The position numbers and the translations under genes were made by a program. This document shows, piece by piece, positions 29,763 through 38,854 of a stretch of DNA of 64,000 nt (its first letter is position 1; every line of letters begins with the position of its first letter). This DNA is from Limnohabitans sp. Rim47 (GTDB taxonomy: Bacteria; Pseudomonadota; Gammaproteobacteria; Burkholderiales; Burkholderiaceae_C). The stretch lies in NCBI RefSeq assembly GCF_001517545.1, contig NZ_FBYA01000003.1:125128-189127 (forward strand), read 5' to 3'. The notes under the pieces were generated by a model. It saw only the letters and a list, made by a program, of their open reading frames with translations. It had not been told where the DNA came from and did not search any database.

Positions 29763-30230
29763 ATGAAGACCTTTCATCGTTGGTTGGCGACATTCTTGGT
29801 GGCGGTTTTGGCGGGCGCAGGCTTGATCGGCTGTGCCAGTACGAACAACACGCCTGCTGTAGGTGTTGGCGCTGACGGCAAAGTTCAAAATCCCTTGCAG
29901 TTGCTGGGGCAGTTGCCTTTGCCGCCTGGCGCCGTGATTCGTGCCGATCAATCCTTGATCATTGGCGCCGGAGACAACTGGGTGGGCCGTGTGGTGTTCG
30001 ATGTGGGTCGCGATTTTGACGGGGCCTACCGGTTCTTCCTTGAGACCTATCCAGCACAAGGCTGGACGGTGGTGTCGGCGGTGCGAGGCAAAAATAGCTT
30101 CATGGTCATGACGCGGCAAGAGCGAACAGCCACGTTCGAGATGGTCGATGGTGGTATGTTGGCCGGCAGTGTGGTGTCGATGACCATGGCCCCACGCAAC
30201 GCAGCGGTGATGGTGCCCAAAAAGCCTTGA
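29763..30230 (+). CDS. Predicted lipoprotein of unknown function
   Basis: 155 residues. Signal peptide with a lipobox LIGC, lipidated Cys24, then a low-complexity linker and a compact mixed domain of about 110 residues (GDNWVGRVVFDVGRDFDGAYRF is cut short here: GRDFDGAYRFFLETYPAQGW). The latter part, ending in MAPRNAAVMVPKKP, looks like a beta-rich domain found in Burkholderiales lipoproteins. Position 28 bases behind serS suggests co-transcription. Function unknown; position +2 after Cys is Ala, so LolA/LolB sorting to the outer membrane is expected. Confidence 0.8.
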   Translation: MKTFHRWLATFLVAVLAGAGLIGCASTNNTPAVGVGADGKVQNPLQLLGQLPLPPGAVIRADQSLIIGAGDNWVGRVVFDVGRDFDGAYRFFLETYPAQGWTVVSAVRGKNSFMVMTRQERTATFEMVDGGMLAGSVVSMTMAPRNAAVMVPKKP

Positions 30231-30240
30231 AACGCTCTGC

Positions 30241-30246
30241 TAGAAT
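30241..30246 (+). promoter_or_regulatory. Extended -10 promoter element for tRNA-Ser
   Basis: TAGAAT preceded by TGC (extended -10), 21 bases upstream of the mature tRNA 5' end. No clear -35. Confidence 0.45.
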
Positions 30247-30267
30247 CACGGCTTCGACAAATACTCA

Positions 30268-30357
30268 GGAGGGGTGGCAGAGTGGTCGAATGTACCTGAC
30301 TCGAAATCAGGCGTAGTGGCAACACTACCGAGGGTTCGAATCCCTCCTCCTCCGCCA
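30268..30357 (+). tRNA. tRNA-Ser (anticodon CGA)
   Basis: 90-base class II tRNA with encoded CCA. Acceptor ggagggg with ctcctcc, anticodon stem cctga/tcagg closing loop ctcgaaa, anticodon CGA, long variable arm and T loop ggttcgaatcc. Reads UCG codons. Confidence 0.97.
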
Positions 30358-30362
30358 GTTAA

Positions 30363-30397
30363 AACCCCGCATTGGTTTGCCGATGCGGGGTTTTTTT
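30363..30397 (+). terminator. Terminator of tRNA-Ser
   Basis: aaccccgcat / atgcggggtt stem (10 bp) with an extended loop and seven T, starting five bases after the CCA end. Confidence 0.9.
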
Positions 30398-30455
30398 ATG
30401 GCCTGCATGGCCTTTCATGTGGGCAACTGCTTTTTAAAAATTTGACCCTTTCGCC

Positions 30456-30629
30456 ATGAAATATCTGTTTGTATTTTTGTCTTGCACCGTTCTGGTCGTG
30501 GGCCTTTCGGGCTGCACGGTATTGGCCATTGCCGATGCAGCGGGCTCTGCGGTGGTCTATGGCGTGAAGACGACTGTGAATGTGCTGGACGCAGTGACGC
30601 CCGACATCATCAACAAGAAAAAGAACTGA
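30456..30629 (+). CDS. Small lipoprotein, 57 residues
   Basis: Starts MKYLFVFLSCTVLVVGLSGC with lipobox LSGC and lipidated Cys20; the mature part is only 38 residues (TVLAIADAAGSAVVYGVKTT, then a lysine-rich end). It resembles the very small NF038104-type lipoproteins of proteobacteria in having an alternating Ala/Val mature region (from memory). No function known. Preceded by the tRNA-Ser terminator, so it needs its own promoter in the 60-base gap. Confidence 0.7.
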   Translation: MKYLFVFLSCTVLVVGLSGCTVLAIADAAGSAVVYGVKTTVNVLDAVTPDIINKKKN

Positions 30630-30692
30630 GCTGTGCAAGCCTGACGGTCACAAGTCTGGCGCTCGATTCGGGCCATCGCAGTCTCAATGCAA

Positions 30693-30750
30693 AACCGGCA
30701 CAGATGTGCCGGTTGTCACGAAGAAACAGGCACAAAAAAGTGCCTGTTTT
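30693..30750. terminator. Two consecutive hairpins between convergent genes
   Basis: First: aaccggcaca / tgtgccggtt, perfect 10-bp stem (30693-30714). Second: aaacaggcac / gtgcctgttt, perfect 10-bp stem with an A6 loop (30724-30749), then T-rich sequence. They separate the small lipoprotein from the convergent response regulator and can terminate both; the second ends 4 bases before the regulator's stop. Confidence 0.75.
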
Positions 30751-30753
30751 GAT

Positions 30754-31356
30754 TTAAATGCCCAACCAGCCGTTGGTGCGTGCAAAGTGCAGCGCTTGTG
30801 TACGGCTGTTGACACCCAAGCGGCGAAACAGGCGCCAGAAGTGCACCTTGACTGTGTGCTCGCTGATGTCGAGTTTTTCGGCAATTTCGCGGTTAGACAG
30901 ACCTTGGTCCAACATCAGAATCAATTGCTTTTGGCGCTTGGACAGTTTGGTCGGGCCTGCAGGCGCGGCGTCTTCACTGACCTCTTCCTCTTCCGTGATC
31001 AGCAAACTGCGCAATGCGGCAATGATTTGCGTTGGGCTGTTGGATTTTTCAATGAAAGCGTTGGCACCCGCCTCAAGGCAGCGTGCTTCGAACTCACTGG
31101 CGCTTGCGCTGGTAACCACGGCCAACGGCACATTTGGAAATTTGGCCTTCAGAACCTGAACACCTGACATGCCCAATGTGTCTGGCAGTTGCAAGTCCAG
31201 GCAGAAGAGTTCGGGGACACCATTCTTTTCGACCGTGGATTCAACCACGTTCAATTTATGGATCGGGATGATTTTCAATCCTGGCTTGACACGGTGCACG
31301 AGCATGGTCAGCGCATCGCGCATCAAGGGGTGGTCATCGATGACGTATACAGTCAT
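30754..31356 (-). CDS. Orphan NarL/FixJ-type response regulator
   Basis: 200 residues. Receiver domain with acidic pocket Asp7/Asp8 (VIDDHPLMRDAL), phospho-acceptor Asp54 (FCLDLQLPD) and the conserved Lys in FIEKSNSP; then a LuxR-type HTH at about 135-195 (LSKRQKQLILMLDQGLSNRE, ISEHTVKVHFWRLFRRLGV). No sensor kinase is encoded in the window. The 89-base upstream gap is notably AT-rich; a ttgacg box and a cacaat box 18 bases apart may be its promoter (weak). Target genes unknown. Confidence 0.9.
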   Translation of the reverse strand: MTVYVIDDHPLMRDALTMLVHRVKPGLKIIPIHKLNVVESTVEKNGVPELFCLDLQLPDTLGMSGVQVLKAKFPNVPLAVVTSASASEFEARCLEAGANAFIEKSNSPTQIIAALRSLLITEEEEVSEDAAPAGPTKLSKRQKQLILMLDQGLSNREIAEKLDISEHTVKVHFWRLFRRLGVNSRTQALHFARTNGWLGI

Positions 31357-31445
31357 GTTTTAGATCTCTGCATTAGGCTTAAAGTTTAAGGATACACCTG
31401 ATTGTGATTTTTCGCAATATAAATCGTCAAATGTGTAAAAATTAT

Positions 31446-32759
31446 TTAACTGTTTTTTGTCGAATTTGACAAATATTCCAGCGCTCGATCCAGCGTCAGG
31501 ATTTGATCTGGCGTCAATGAGACCAGGACCTTGTTCAAGTCCGACAAGCTGGCAATGCCGTCTGTTTGCAATCGCGCAATGGTCTGGCCCGCTTCCTTGG
31601 GCGATGCAAAGCCCTTGCTTTGCAAAATCAGTAAGCCTTGAGCATCGACCAGTTTGAAGTAGAACTGCCCGTCTTTTTCGCGGTATTGCTTGAAACTGGG
31701 GCCCGCGATTTTGGCTTCTTTGGCCGCTGGTGTTGCGGTGCCCGATGACAGGGCGCGCAAGCCGACCGCATGACGCACTTCGCGCATGAAGGGTGTGGCG
31801 AGTTGCCGCGCTTTGTCGGCGCCGGCCAACAAAATTTTGTCCATTTGGGCCGGGTTGTTGATCAGTGCCTGGTACTGCTCGCGCATGGGCGCGATTTCGC
31901 GGTCGATGCGCTCAAACAGCATTTGCTTGGCGTCGCCCCAAGCAATACCGTCGGCATAGGCTTGGGCCATGGCGGCGGTTTCTTCGACATTGGCAAAGGC
32001 CTGGTAAATCTGGAACAGCGCAGAACCTTCTGTGGTTTTGGGTTCGCCCGGGGCTTTGGAGTCGGTCACGATGCCTGCAATTTGCTTGCGCATTTGCGCG
32101 GCAGGGGCAAACAGTGGGATGGTGTTGTCGTAGCTCTTGCTCATTTTGCGGCCATCCAGGCCGGGCAAAAGGGCCACGGATTCTTCAACCACGGCTTCGG
32201 GCAGCACAAAGTGTTCTCCATACAAGTGGTTGAAGCTGGAGGCCATGTCGCGTGCCATCTCGATGTGCTGGATCTGGTCGCGGCCAACCGGTACTTTGTG
32301 GGCCTTGAACATCAAAATGTCAGCACCCATGAGCACGGGGTACATGAAAAGGCCAGCACTCACGTCACTGTCTGGGTCATGTCCAGCGGCGTTGTTTTTG
32401 TCGACCGCCGCTTTGTAGGCGTGCGCGCGGTTGAGCACGCCTTTGCCGGTCACGCAGGTCAAAAACCACGTGAGTTCGGGAATCTCGGGGATGTCGGATT
32501 GGCGATAAAAGGTGACTTTTTCAGGGTCCAGGCCTGAGGCGATCCAGCTGGCGGCGATCTCGAGTGTCGAGCGCTGAATGCGCGCGGGTTCATCGCACTT
32601 GATGAGCGCATGGTAGTCGGCCAGAAAGTAAAAACCGTCGGTTTGGCTGTCCCGGCTGGCTTGCACGGTGGGTCGGATGGCGCCCACATAGTTGCCCAAA
32701 TGGGGCGTGCCAGTGGTGGTGATGCCGGTGAGGACGCGGATACGGGGCTTGGAGGTCAT
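31446..32759 (-). CDS. trpS: Tryptophanyl-tRNA synthetase with a C-terminal extension
   Basis: Class I synthetase, 437 residues. Signature 1 TPHLGNYVGAIRP near the N-terminus (HIGH-type), KMSKS in DGRKMSKSYDNTIPLF. The catalytic core ends near residue 335, the usual bacterial size. The remaining 100 residues hold a separate module at about 364-402 (GQFYFKLVDAQGLLILQSKG, then FASPKEAGQTIARLQ) that resembles the YegP/DUF1508 fold, plus a helical end. Last gene of a minus-strand run starting at the PHP phosphatase gene. Confidence 0.95.
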   Translation of the reverse strand: MTSKPRIRVLTGITTTGTPHLGNYVGAIRPTVQASRDSQTDGFYFLADYHALIKCDEPARIQRSTLEIAASWIASGLDPEKVTFYRQSDIPEIPELTWFLTCVTGKGVLNRAHAYKAAVDKNNAAGHDPDSDVSAGLFMYPVLMGADILMFKAHKVPVGRDQIQHIEMARDMASSFNHLYGEHFVLPEAVVEESVALLPGLDGRKMSKSYDNTIPLFAPAAQMRKQIAGIVTDSKAPGEPKTTEGSALFQIYQAFANVEETAAMAQAYADGIAWGDAKQMLFERIDREIAPMREQYQALINNPAQMDKILLAGADKARQLATPFMREVRHAVGLRALSSGTATPAAKEAKIAGPSFKQYREKDGQFYFKLVDAQGLLILQSKGFASPKEAGQTIARLQTDGIASLSDLNKVLVSLTPDQILTLDRALEYLSNSTKNS

Positions 32760-32782
32760 GGGAAAAAGAATTCTAAGAAAAA

Positions 32783-33445
32783 TCAGCGCAGCAGGGCGGC
32801 GAGCGGGCTGAGCGTCAGCTTGAGCAAGTCAAAGGTGACGCCCATCAAAGGTTGCATCCACCAAGCGCTGATGACGCCCGTGATGACCAGCGCCATGACG
32901 ATGAAAAAGCCCCAAGGCTCGACCCGGGAGAAGAGCACAGCCTGCCGCCATGGCAGCAAGCCCACCACAATGCGTCCGCCGTCGAGCGGGGGCAGTGGGA
33001 ACAGGTTGAAGGCGAACATGACCACGTTGGTCAGCATGCCGGCTTTGCACATTTCAAGAAAGAAGCGTTCGGTCATGCCGCTGCCCGCCAACACGTAGAG
33101 CAACACGCCCCAAAGCAGTGCTTGTAGCAAATTAGAAGCAGGCCCCGCCAGTGCCACCCAGACCATGTCGCGTTTGGGGTGGCGCAGCTGGTCAAAGCGC
33201 ACGGGAACGGGTTTGGCGTAACCAAACAAAAATGCCCCCCCCGTGCTGAAATAAAGCAATAAGGGCAGCAAGATGGTGCCCATCGGGTCGATGTGGGGCA
33301 ATGGGTTGAGCGTCACGCGCCCCATCATGGCGGCGGTGTTGTCGCCCAAACGCTGAGCGGCATAACCGTGAGCGGCCTCGTGCAGGGTGATCGCAAAGAT
33401 CACCGGCAAGGCATAGATGAGGACGGTTTGGATGAGTTCAGACAT
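32783..33445 (-). CDS. Site-2 protease family (M50) membrane peptidase
   Basis: 220-residue polytopic membrane metalloprotease-like protein. Zinc motif His22-Glu23-x2-His26 (TLHEAAHGYAA) in the first helix, second motif NLFPLPPLDGGRIV with the third zinc ligand Asp in a later helix, about five membrane segments. It is the short YwhC-like group without PDZ domain, so not RseP. ATG 33445 is chosen over an upstream GTG because of a purine-rich aagggg site. It lies between the YciO-like gene and trpS, 23 bases from trpS. Confidence 0.88.
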   Translation of the reverse strand: MSELIQTVLIYALPVIFAITLHEAAHGYAAQRLGDNTAAMMGRVTLNPLPHIDPMGTILLPLLLYFSTGGAFLFGYAKPVPVRFDQLRHPKRDMVWVALAGPASNLLQALLWGVLLYVLAGSGMTERFFLEMCKAGMLTNVVMFAFNLFPLPPLDGGRIVVGLLPWRQAVLFSRVEPWGFFIVMALVITGVISAWWMQPLMGVTFDLLKLTLSPLAALLR

Positions 33446-33475
33446 GTTCACCCCTTGATTGTCTCAGACCTGGCT

Positions 33476-34099
33476 TTAAAGACCCAAGAGCGCTGGTTCA
33501 CCTTGGCCGCGACGCAGCACTTGGGGTTCGTTGCCACTCATGTCGATCACGGTGGTGGGCTCCAGCGAGCAGGCGCCAGCATCGATGACGGCACCCACTT
33601 GATGCTCGAGGCGTTCGCGAATCTCTTCGGGGTCGTTCAGTGGCAGGTCTTCGCCGGGCATGATGAGTGTGGCCGCCAGCAGCGGCGCACCGTGCAGGGC
33701 CAGCAATTCTTGCAGCACTGTGTGATCGGGCACACGCAGGCCGATGGTCTTGCGTTGGGGGTGGCTGACCCGGCGTGGCACTTCTTTGGTGGCTTCCAGA
33801 ATGAAGGTGAAAGGCCCGGGGGTGACTTGTTTGATGGCGCGAAACTGCTGGTTGTCCACCCGGGCGTAGTTGGCCAGCTCGCTCAGGTCGCGGCAGAGCA
33901 GGGTCAGGTGGTGTTTGTCGTCCACGCCTCGAATGCGGCGCAATTGGTCTGCGGCATTTTTGTCGTCCAGGTGGCAGACCAGCGCATAGCTGGAATCGGT
34001 GGGCACCGCTAAAACCTTGCCTTGGTTGAGCAGTTGCACGGCTTGCTTGAGCAGCCGGGCTTGCGGGTTTTCGGGGTGAACAGTAAAAAACTGGGCCAT
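33476..34099 (-). CDS. YrdC/Sua5 domain protein (YciO/TsaC-like)
   Basis: 207 residues. The YrdC fold is seen in VLAVPTDSSYALVCHLDDKN, RRIRGVDDKHHLTLLCRDLS, QVTPGPFTFILEATKEVP and the end IDMSGNEPQVLRRGQGE. TsaC members make threonylcarbamoyl-AMP for tRNA t6A; this sequence is nearer the YciO subgroup, whose contribution to t6A is disputed. The canonical KxR and SxN residues should be checked. Middle gene of the minus-strand PHP-DMT-YciO-M50-trpS run, 54 bases after the DMT gene. Confidence 0.85.
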   Translation of the reverse strand: MAQFFTVHPENPQARLLKQAVQLLNQGKVLAVPTDSSYALVCHLDDKNAADQLRRIRGVDDKHHLTLLCRDLSELANYARVDNQQFRAIKQVTPGPFTFILEATKEVPRRVSHPQRKTIGLRVPDHTVLQELLALHGAPLLAATLIMPGEDLPLNDPEEIRERLEHQVGAVIDAGACSLEPTTVIDMSGNEPQVLRRGQGEPALLGL

Positions 34100-34153
34100 G
34101 GGGTCTTGCGGTCAGGTTTGGGTAATGTGCGGGTAATGTGCTCGAACCACAGA

Positions 34154-35053
34154 TCAGGATTCTGGCGGCTGGATGGCGATGCGGGTTTCGCGCACCGTGA
34201 GCCAAGCACCCAAGGCTCCGCACAGCGCCACCATGCCCATGCCGGCAAATGTCCATTGGTCAGGCAAGTGGTCAAAGACGAGCCAACCCCCCATCACGGC
34301 AAAACCAATTTGCGCATACATATAAGGTGTGAGCGTGGCCGCAGGTGCGCGGCCATAGGCCAGGATCAGCAAGAAATGCCCGATTGAGGCCAGCACACCC
34401 ATCAACAGCAGTTGCAGCCAAACCGTCCAGTCATGGGGCATTTGCCAGACAAACGGCAGGATCAATGAGGACAAGATGGTGCCGATCCAGCCGGTGTAAA
34501 AGTGCATGGTGATCGGGTCTTCGGTTTGCGCCATCTTGCTGGTCAGGATCTGGAAGCCCGCATTGGTGGCCACCAGCATCAGCGGCAAGATCACGGTCCA
34601 GTCAAAGTGTTGGCTGCCGGGCCGGATGATGACCAGCGTGCCTGCAAAGCCTCCGGCCACGAGCATCCAGCGCAGGGGGCGGATTTTTTCTTTGAGCATC
34701 CAGGCGGCCAGCAGCGTGATGACCAGTGGGGCCAAAAGCGCGATGGATGTGAATTCGCCGACCGGCATGTACTTGAGGCTGTAAAAAGCCAGGATGCTGC
34801 AGGCAAACAGCAACAGACCACGCGCCAGCTGAAAACGGGGGTGTTGGGTCAGTAGCACACTGCGGCCACGGCCTGGCCAGACCACGGCGGTGGTGATGAG
34901 TGCCTGGATGGCATACCGAAACCACAGGGCCACCAAAACAGACAAACCTGCACTGATGTGCCGAGTGGTGGTGTCCAGCGTGGCAAAGCACGCAGTGGCC
35001 AGGACAGCAAAGCCGATGCCGTGAAGCGTACGGCGGGCGTGCGCTTGGCTCAC
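34154..35053 (-). CDS. DMT-superfamily (EamA) transporter
   Basis: 299-residue inner-membrane protein with about ten hydrophobic helices in two EamA repeats (first TDTTTRHISAGLS...ALWFRYAIQ region, second from TEDPITMHFYTGWIGTILSS). Family members export metabolites or take up nucleotide-type solutes; substrate cannot be predicted. Start ATG overlaps the PHP phosphatase stop by 4 bases (ATGA), so translation is coupled to that gene. Confidence 0.88.
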   Translation of the reverse strand: MSQAHARRTLHGIGFAVLATACFATLDTTTRHISAGLSVLVALWFRYAIQALITTAVVWPGRGRSVLLTQHPRFQLARGLLLFACSILAFYSLKYMPVGEFTSIALLAPLVITLLAAWMLKEKIRPLRWMLVAGGFAGTLVIIRPGSQHFDWTVILPLMLVATNAGFQILTSKMAQTEDPITMHFYTGWIGTILSSLILPFVWQMPHDWTVWLQLLLMGVLASIGHFLLILAYGRAPAATLTPYMYAQIGFAVMGGWLVFDHLPDQWTFAGMGMVALCGALGAWLTVRETRIAIQPPES

Positions 35054-35892
35054 TGGATGCGGTCGGCCAGCAATTGCCAGACCGGGGTCAGTTGGCCGGG
35101 CAAGAGGGGCAGGGTGCCCAGGTCGATTCGACTTTCAGTGGGGCTGTGAAAGTCACTGCCGCGAGAGGCGGCCAGGTCAAATTCGAGGGCGGTTTCCGCG
35201 TAACGCACGGCTTCTTGCGACGAGTGGCTGCCGGTGATGACTTCCACACCACGTCCGCCGTGGGCCTTGAATTCGCTGAACAGCGCGTATTCTTCGTTGG
35301 GTGTGAAACCGTAGCGTGCCGGGTGGGCAATGACGGCAATACCGCCGGCATCGGTGATCCATTGCACCGCTTCTTGCAGACGCGCCCAGCGGTGGGGCAC
35401 GTAACCGGGTTTGCCTTCGGTCAGGTATTTGCGAAACACCTCGGAAGTGTCGCTGCACACGCCTGTCTCGACCAGGTGGCGTGCAAAGTGGGTGCGTGAA
35501 ATCAGTTCGGGGTTGCCTACATAGGTCAAAGCGCCTTCGTAGGCATTCAGGATGCCGACTTTGGCCAGGCCGTCTGACATTTCTTGGGCGCGTTCGCTGC
35601 GGCCACCTCGGGTGCGGTGCAAACCTTCGACCAGGGCCGTGTTGTGAGCGTCAAAGCCCAAGCCCACGATGTGCACGGTCTGGTTGGCAAATGTGACCGA
35701 AATTTCTGTACCTGTCAGGTAAGGCAGACCTTGTGAGCGCGCTGCGGCCAGTGCGCGGTCCTGCCCGCCCACTTCGTCGTGGTCGGTCAGTGCCCAGAGT
35801 TCAACGCCATTGGTTTTGGCGCGTTCGGCCAAGGCTTCGGGGGTGAGTGTGCCGTCAGAGACAACGGAGTGGCAGTGCAGGTCAGCGTTCAT
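35050..35892 (-). CDS. PHP-domain phosphoesterase (3',5'-nucleoside bisphosphate phosphatase / RnmA-like)
   Basis: 280 residues with the PHP metal motifs: DLHCHSVVSDG at the N-terminus, WALTDHDEVGG, TGTEISV and VIAHPARYGF, ending with GSDFHSPTE. Homologues hydrolyse pAp-type nucleotides or trim short RNA 5' ends (YciV/RnmA). Head of a minus-strand operon ending with trpS, and divergent from the ferredoxin gene across 159 bases. Confidence 0.9.
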   Translation of the reverse strand: MNADLHCHSVVSDGTLTPEALAERAKTNGVELWALTDHDEVGGQDRALAAARSQGLPYLTGTEISVTFANQTVHIVGLGFDAHNTALVEGLHRTRGGRSERAQEMSDGLAKVGILNAYEGALTYVGNPELISRTHFARHLVETGVCSDTSEVFRKYLTEGKPGYVPHRWARLQEAVQWITDAGGIAVIAHPARYGFTPNEEYALFSEFKAHGGRGVEVITGSHSSQEAVRYAETALEFDLAASRGSDFHSPTESRIDLGTLPLLPGQLTPVWQLLADRIQ

Positions 35893-36009
35893 GATGGATT
35901 CCTGCGTCTTATTTTAGGCGTTTGAAGCCGGATGAATCTTGCCCCTAAGCAAAGCCCTGCCGACCTGAGCAGCCCTGCCGGTCCTCGGGGTGTTGTGGGT
36001 GGCCGATAA

Positions 36010-36300
<291 letters not shown>

Positions 36301-36356
36301 ACTGCAGGCTTTGTGTTCGATGACGTCGAGCGTTTTGGTGACCCATGCCGCCCGAA

Positions 36357-36992
36357 TCACTCGGGTGTGCTGTCCTCTGCGGCAGGTGCTTTGACGGGTC
36401 TTGGCGGTTTGGGTCGAGGGGGCTTGCTGGTGTGAATTTGAACCATGGCCTTTTCCATGTCGCCGGCCAGCAACAGCGGCAAAGACTTGACTGAGCGGTG
36501 AATGCTTTCTTCGATGGCTTTTCGGTGCTCCAGTATCGGCTTTTTGAGTACCCAACTGATCACTTCGGCCTTGTCGCCCGGATGGCCCACGCCAATGCGC
36601 AAACGCCAATAGTCTGCGGTGCCCAGTTGGGCATGGATGTCGCGCAGGCCGTTGTGCCCCGCGTGGCTGCCGCCCAGTTTGAGTTTGGCTTCACCCGGAA
36701 CAATGTCCAGTTCGTCGTGGGCCACCAGTATTTCTTGCGGCTGAATCTTGAAGAACCGGGCCAAGGCACTGACCGATTTACCCGACAGGTTCATGAAGGT
36801 CTGGGGTTCGAGCAACCACACCGTTTGGCCGTTAACGGTGGTGCGTGCCATTAGGCCATGGTAACTGCGCTCGGGCACCAGTGACACCTTGAGTTCGCGG
36901 GCGACCGCATCAATCCACCAAAAACCGGCGTTGTGGCGGGTGTCTTCGTATTCGTTGCCCGGGTTGCCCAGGCCGACTAAGAGTTTGATCAT
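36357..36992 (-). CDS. pth: Peptidyl-tRNA hydrolase
   Basis: Recycles peptidyl-tRNA dropped from ribosomes. 211 residues: Asn10 and catalytic His20 in [20 protein letters not shown], the FMNLSGKSV loop, and VAHDELDI with the conserved Asp. A Pro/Lys/Arg-rich tail of about 20 residues after the usual end ([15 protein letters not shown]) is extra. Downstream of rplY, 115 bases away with a terminator hairpin between. Confidence 0.97.
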   Translation of the reverse strand: MIKLLVGLGNPGNEYEDTRHNAGFWWIDAVARELKVSLVPERSYHGLMARTTVNGQTVWLLEPQTFMNLSGKSVSALARFFKIQPQEILVAHDELDIVPGEAKLKLGGSHAGHNGLRDIHAQLGTADYWRLRIGVGHPGDKAEVISWVLKKPILEHRKAIEESIHRSVKSLPLLLAGDMEKAMVQIHTSKPPRPKPPRPVKAPAAEDSTPE

Positions 36993-37049
36993 GGTGCGTG
37001 ATTATCCTTGGCACTCGGTGAGCCGGCATCAGTGCCTGTGCACCAAAGC

Positions 37050-37074
37050 AAAAGGCCCGCAGTGCGGGCCTTTT
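37050..37074. terminator. Terminator between rplY and pth
   Basis: aaaaggcccgc / gcgggcctttt, perfect 11-bp stem with 3-base loop, 33 bases past the rplY stop. T tract of four; partial read-through into pth is likely. Confidence 0.8.
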
Positions 37075-37106
37075 GCAGGAAGGCGTTTCAGCCAAAGACG
37101 AGAAGA

Positions 37107-37736
37107 TTACTTCTTGCCTTTGCCCTTGCCTTTAGCGTCTGCAGGTGCAGCGGCCACAGGAGCTGCCACAACTTCTTCCACAGGAGCCACCGCAGTCACC
37201 AAGACTGGGTTTTTCTTGCCGTGGGTCACGGGCTTGCAGCCGGCGGGCAAAGTGATGTCGTTCAGGTGCAGCGACACGCCTTTGGTCAGGCCAGCCAAGT
37301 TCACAGCAATGAACTCGGGCAGGTTGGCGGGCAAGCAAGCGACTTCGATTTCGGTCACGACGTGGTTGATCGTGCACTTGTCGGTCTTGAAGGCTTCAGA
37401 CTCTTCTTCGCCGCTGAAGTGCAATGGCACTTTCATGTGCAAAGTGGTGTTGGCATCAACGCGCTGGAAGTCGATGTGTTGCACCAATTGCTTGTAGGGA
37501 TGCATCTGGTAGTCACGCAGCAAAACCTGGGTGGACTTGCCGTCGAATTCCATATCCAGAATCGAAGCGTGGAAAGCTTCTTTTTTCAGGGCATGCCACA
37601 AAGCGTTGTGGTCCAGCTCGATGAGTTGAGGGGCCGATGTGGAACCGTAAACGATGCCAGGTGTGCGACCGGAATTGCGGAGACGGCGGCTCGCACCCGT
37701 GCCCTGCTTAGCGCGCTCAAAAGCGACAAATTTCAT
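37107..37736 (-). CDS. rplY: 50S ribosomal protein L25 (Ctc form)
   Basis: 5S-rRNA-binding protein, 209 residues, long general stress (Ctc/TL5) form: N-terminal L25 domain with [19 protein letters not shown]-terminal beta domain to about 185, then an Ala/Val tail ending in lysines (KGKGKGKK). An aggaga site precedes the ATG. Downstream of prs, as usual in proteobacteria, with a terminator-like hairpin between. Confidence 0.97.
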   Translation of the reverse strand: MKFVAFERAKQGTGASRRLRNSGRTPGIVYGSTSAPQLIELDHNALWHALKKEAFHASILDMEFDGKSTQVLLRDYQMHPYKQLVQHIDFQRVDANTTLHMKVPLHFSGEEESEAFKTDKCTINHVVTEIEVACLPANLPEFIAVNLAGLTKGVSLHLNDITLPAGCKPVTHGKKNPVLVTAVAPVEEVVAAPVAAAPADAKGKGKGKK

Positions 37737-37782
37737 ACATTTCTCCTTCTAGGGTCCACCGCGACCAGTGCGACCCTGACTC

Positions 37783-37815
37783 AAAAAAGCCAGCCAGTCC
37801 ACAAGGACGGCTGGC
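37783..37815 (-). terminator. Terminator of prs, ahead of rplY
   Basis: On the minus strand gccagccgtcc / ggactggctggc (one-base bulge) with loop ttgt, followed by six T. It starts 21 bases past the prs stop. Confidence 0.8.
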
Positions 37816-37835
37816 CGCGGTTGGCCTTTTTCCGA

Positions 37836-38813
37836 TCAGCTTGGATCGGAGAACAGGCTCATCACCGACTCACCGTGCGCAATCCGGTTGATCGTTTCGG
37901 CGATCAGCGGAGCCACGGAGAGTTGGCGAATCTTGGCACACGCTGCGGCTTCTGCCGACAACGGGATGGTGTTGGTGACCACGACTTCGTCGAGGGCTTC
38001 ACCCTTAGCGATGCGGTCGATGGCCGGACCCGAGAAAATCGGGTGCGTGCAATAGGCGTAGACCTTTTTGGCGCCACGCTCTTTGAGCACTTCGGCCGCT
38101 TTGACCAAGGTGCCTGCCGTGTCGATCATGTCGTCCATGATGACGCAATTGCGGCCGTCGATCTCGCCAATCACGTGCATGACTTCGCTCACGTTAGCCT
38201 TGGGGCGGCGCTTGTCGATGATGGCCAAGTCGCAGCCAAGCTGCTTGGCCAAGGCGCGTGCACGCACCACACCGCCAACGTCTGGTGATACAACGATCAG
38301 GTCGTCGTAGTTTTGTTGGCGCAGGTCACCCAACAAAACAGGTGACGCATAAATATTGTCGACCGGAATGTCAAAGAAGCCCTGAATCTGGTCGGCGTGC
38401 AAGTCCATGGTCAAGACGCGGTCAACGCCAACGGCTTGCAGCATGTTCGCGACCACTTTGGCCGAAATCGGCACGCGGGTAGAGCGTGGGCGACGGTCTT
38501 GACGGGCGTAACCAAAGTAAGGAATGACGGCACTGATGCGACCTGCCGAAGCGCGTTTGAGCGCGTCGACCATGATCAGCAGTTCCATCAGGTTTTCGTT
38601 GGTCGGCGCGCAGGTGGACTGGACCACAAACACTTCGCGCGCGCGGACGTTTTGTTTGAGCTCGACAGTGACTTCACCGTCAGAGAAACGACCCACATCG
38701 ACGGCACCGAGCTGTGTGCCCAAGCAACGGGCAATTTCGGCAGCCAAGACGGGATTGGCATTGCCGGTAAACAGCATGAATTCGGGGGGGAGTGAAGCAG
38801 GCTGCATGTGCAT
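37836..38813 (-). CDS. prs: Ribose-phosphate pyrophosphokinase
   Basis: Makes PRPP from ribose-5-phosphate and ATP for purine, pyrimidine, histidine and NAD synthesis. About 325 residues. N-terminal [16 protein letters not shown], the flexible-loop region [18 protein letters not shown]-binding [20 protein letters not shown] 38813 is taken; ATG 38807 two codons on is as good. An in-frame extension upstream would run into tRNA-Gln and is not real. Follows tRNA-Gln by 41 bases. Confidence 0.97.
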   Translation of the reverse strand: MHMQPASLPPEFMLFTGNANPVLAAEIARCLGTQLGAVDVGRFSDGEVTVELKQNVRAREVFVVQSTCAPTNENLMELLIMVDALKRASAGRISAVIPYFGYARQDRRPRSTRVPISAKVVANMLQAVGVDRVLTMDLHADQIQGFFDIPVDNIYASPVLLGDLRQQNYDDLIVVSPDVGGVVRARALAKQLGCDLAIIDKRRPKANVSEVMHVIGEIDGRNCVIMDDMIDTAGTLVKAAEVLKERGAKKVYAYCTHPIFSGPAIDRIAKGEALDEVVVTNTIPLSAEAAACAKIRQLSVAPLIAETINRIAHGESVMSLFSDPS

Positions 38814-38854
38814 TCCAGCGATCAGAAAAAAGGGCCTGTACGAATGAACGTATT

